Source: Euphorbia lathyris
Lineage: Eukaryota > Streptophyta > Magnoliopsida > Malpighiales > Euphorbiaceae
Assembly (NCBI RefSeq): GCF_963576675.1
Contig: NC_088917.1
Location: forward strand, 29,604,501 to 29,668,500
Direction: 5' to 3'
Length of the DNA stretch: 64,000 nucleotides
Shown: in pieces, positions 63,499 through 64,000 of the stretch
How the letters are laid out: the number at the start of each line of letters is the position of its first letter
Position numbering within the stretch: the stretch's first letter is position 1
Made by a program: the position numbers and the translations under genes
Notes under the pieces: generated by a model
Database searches by the model: none
The model's input: the letters and a program-made list of their open reading frames with translations, nothing else
What the model was told of the DNA's origin: nothing

Positions 63499-64000
63499 TG
63501 TTGAAACACCTTTCCACATTATTTTGATTTGACAAAATTATTTAAGTTAATCTCATGATTAAAACAATTAAATTTAAGTGCTTTGATTTAATTATACTAA
63601 TGTGTTTGTTCAATGTTGAGTATATTAACTAACGAGAACAGGAACTTAAAAAATATAAAAGAAAGATAGAACAAAGTCAGCATGAGCAAGTCACACAGCA
63701 GAGCTGAGTAGAATGCAACTCAGCTTTACTAAAGAAACGTCTTCTGTATTAAAGCTTGAAGGCGAAGCTACGGAGTCAAGCTGAGCAATATTCAAGTCGC
63801 CGCTAAGTCAAGCTGAGTGATAATCAAGTCAGTGTCCAATTATCCATCAACTTGCAAGACAAAGTCTGACACATTTCAGAAGCCTCGAAAATCCATTTCA
63901 AGGACCTTTTCGAGACGCATGGACCATCTGACGTTTGGCAAGAAGACAAATCTGGCGCTAGAAGACGAACCTGGCGCAAGAAGACGAAACTAGCAATCTG
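63499..64000 (+). mobile_element. Sirevirus LTR, start only (cut by window end)
   Basis: Begins TGTTGAAACACC at 63499 and matches the start of the LTR at 4622-6140 (minus strand) better than the LTRs of the nested pair. It could be a 5' LTR, 3' LTR or solo LTR; the rest is outside the window. The preceding five bases TAAAT would be the target duplication. Confidence 0.8.

Overview
This 64 kb window is nuclear DNA of a flowering plant, most likely a eudicot. The evidence is three spliced plant genes (an R2R3-MYB, a CYP72-clan cytochrome P450 and an RNA polymerase III subunit), several plant LTR-retrotransposon lineages and several small inverted-repeat DNA transposons. The species cannot be named from the sequence alone. 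No rRNA, tRNA or CRISPR feature was recognised.

Positions 1-39,500 are a nest of retroelements. The oldest layer is a decayed minus-strand 'plant transposon protein' pseudogene, now in three pieces (6141-6208, 12426-13074, 37770-38583). It was broken by three insertions: a Sirevirus-like Ty1/Copia element (1713-6140, running off the left edge), a complete non-autonomous Athila/Tat-like LTR element (6209-12425, target duplication CCCAC), and an LTR of a third family (13075-13558 plus 36484-37769). That LTR holds a complete Sirevirus (13559-36483), which holds a younger Sirevirus of the same family in opposite orientation (16498-27933, perfect target duplication GAAAG). Both complete Sireviruses carry gag, pol and a very long third ORF downstream of RNase H, and in both a TATA box lies 117-118 bp before the ORF3 start codon.

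Positions 39,900-44,010 hold a Mutator-like long-TIR element and a solo LTR. From 45,389 to 50,889 lies a TT2-like R2R3-MYB gene whose 4.3 kb second intron is filled with transposon remains. At 51,845-55,676 is a compact LTR element with one long gag-protease ORF that ends inside its own 3' LTR. A CYP72A-like P450 gene (56,224-58,184, plus) and an RPC4-like RNA polymerase III subunit gene (58,905-61,510, minus) are convergent. The right end holds two inverted-repeat elements and the start of another Sirevirus LTR (63,499 onward).

The most unusual signal is a near-palindromic CpG-rich word, ACGCGGGGCGT and close variants. It is clustered 11-15 times in the LTRs of three unrelated families (6209-12425, 42024-44010, 51845-55676), always in the same orientation relative to transcription and always upstream of the TATA box. 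In one family the same array is also translated as the C-terminus of the gag-protease protein.
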